From Calendula officinalis (lineage: Eukaryota; Streptophyta; Magnoliopsida; Asterales; Asteraceae), in contig OY970825.1 of the NCBI GenBank assembly GCA_963853835.1, positions 41,016,908-41,080,907 of the forward strand: a stretch of 64,000 nt of DNA, given 5' to 3'. Both the position numbers and the translations under genes were made by a program. Each line of letters starts with the position of its first letter. Within the stretch, counting starts at the first letter, position 1. Below, in pieces: positions 63,341 to 64,000 of this stretch. The notes below the pieces were generated by a model, which saw only the letters and a program-made list of their open reading frames with translations, ran no database searches and was not told where the DNA came from.

Positions 63341-64000
63341 ATTTTAAAAAGTCAACCCGTGTAAACCTAAAAATAGTTTTTTTGAAAAATCTACAATAAA
63401 TACATTGTTAGTAAATACATTGTTAGTAAACATACCAAATTTAATAGATAATCGAGGTGCAAAAAAGATGGCAACTTTGACAGTAATAACAGTTCGGATT
63501 TATTAAAAGGGTGCTATAAACAACTAAAAATAGTGTATAGAAATTACCTTGCAATAGAAGAGATGTTTGTGTCCTCTTGATTAGTTTTCCTGCAAGGTCA
63601 CTGGAATTTGACAATAATGATGTGGTTATAATAAATTTGATATAATACTGTTTTTAAATAAACCGTACAAAGAATATTAAAAAAATAAAATATTTTTAAC
63701 TTGACAAGTTTTTTTAAAAACACTGCAAACTGTTTATTACTATAAAATAATGAGATATCGAGATTATGAGAGAATATAAAGTATCTTTTAATACACCTAG
63801 GACCATTTATGTAATTTACACCCAACTTCTTATACAAAGTAATTAATTTTTAATAATCGATTTATTACTATCATTATTATTTAAATATATAAAAAATTGT
63901 AAAAATAACCCTAAATTAATCAAACACAATTTGATTAAAAAAACTGCAATACTTTTAAAAACATGTTTGTACCAAAACAATGCGAATTGATCATCAATTC
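63341..64000. other. AT-rich Helitron 5' sequence
   Basis: Weaker echoes of the repeat (for example TTTGATATAATACTGTTTTT near 63640). No gene or Helitron terminus recognised before the window ends. Confidence 0.4.

Overview
This is plant nuclear DNA, about 64 kb of nested, mostly decayed transposable elements, and I see no ordinary host gene in it. The evidence for a plant is the set of families present: a Ty1/copia element with a post-pol env-like ORF (Sirevirus/SIRE-Maximus type), chromovirus-like Ty3/gypsy LTRs of 2-2.6 kb, Helitrons with RepHel and RPA genes, a FAR1/MULE-type transposase, initiator-Met-tRNA primer sites (TGGTATCAGAGC) and long (TA)n tracts. The gag and env-like proteins look like those abundant in Asteraceae, but no search could be run, so that placement is tentative. 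LAYOUT. 1-9809: Sirevirus-like copia element in + orientation. Its 5' end is rearranged (inverted LTR piece plus duplicated gag linker). Gag, pol and an env-like ORF follow, then the 3' LTR; the env-like ORF appears to carry a 680-bp in-frame intron. 9810-30950: antisense gypsy element with 2.5-2.6 kb LTRs and no detectable pol (LARD-like). It is split at 13049-24553 by a + strand copia element that encodes only gag and has a perfect AAGGG target duplication. That copia element is in turn split at 15280-18615 by a short Helitron carrying only the C-terminal part of the helicase. 30951-37882: a second antisense gypsy element with long LTRs and a gag remnant. 37883-50800: a contiguous run of (TA)n-flanked transposons, thirteen after a truncated end piece, butted together with only (TA)n tracts between them. 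They fall into four families, here called X, Y, Z and W. W (44426-48346) carries a broken FAR1/MULE-type transposase. Z at 42811-43970 holds 19 copies of a perfect palindrome. 50800-64000: a large antisense Helitron with AT-hook exons, Rep (HUH and two-tyrosine), Pif1-like helicase and, upstream, a ten-exon RPA70-like gene. HOW IT WORKS TOGETHER. The history is serial insertion: gypsy, then gag-only copia, then Helitron on the left; (TA)n-seeking DNA transposons in the middle; a near-complete but mutated Helitron on the right. Almost every coding region carries stop codons or frameshifts, so most entries are pseudogenes. The most unusual part is the (TA)n run: the four families share one terminal-repeat design (three short GAGAAC-like words at similar spacing), and each has its own palindromic word multiplied inside. 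This suggests one transposase lineage with diverged non-autonomous partners.
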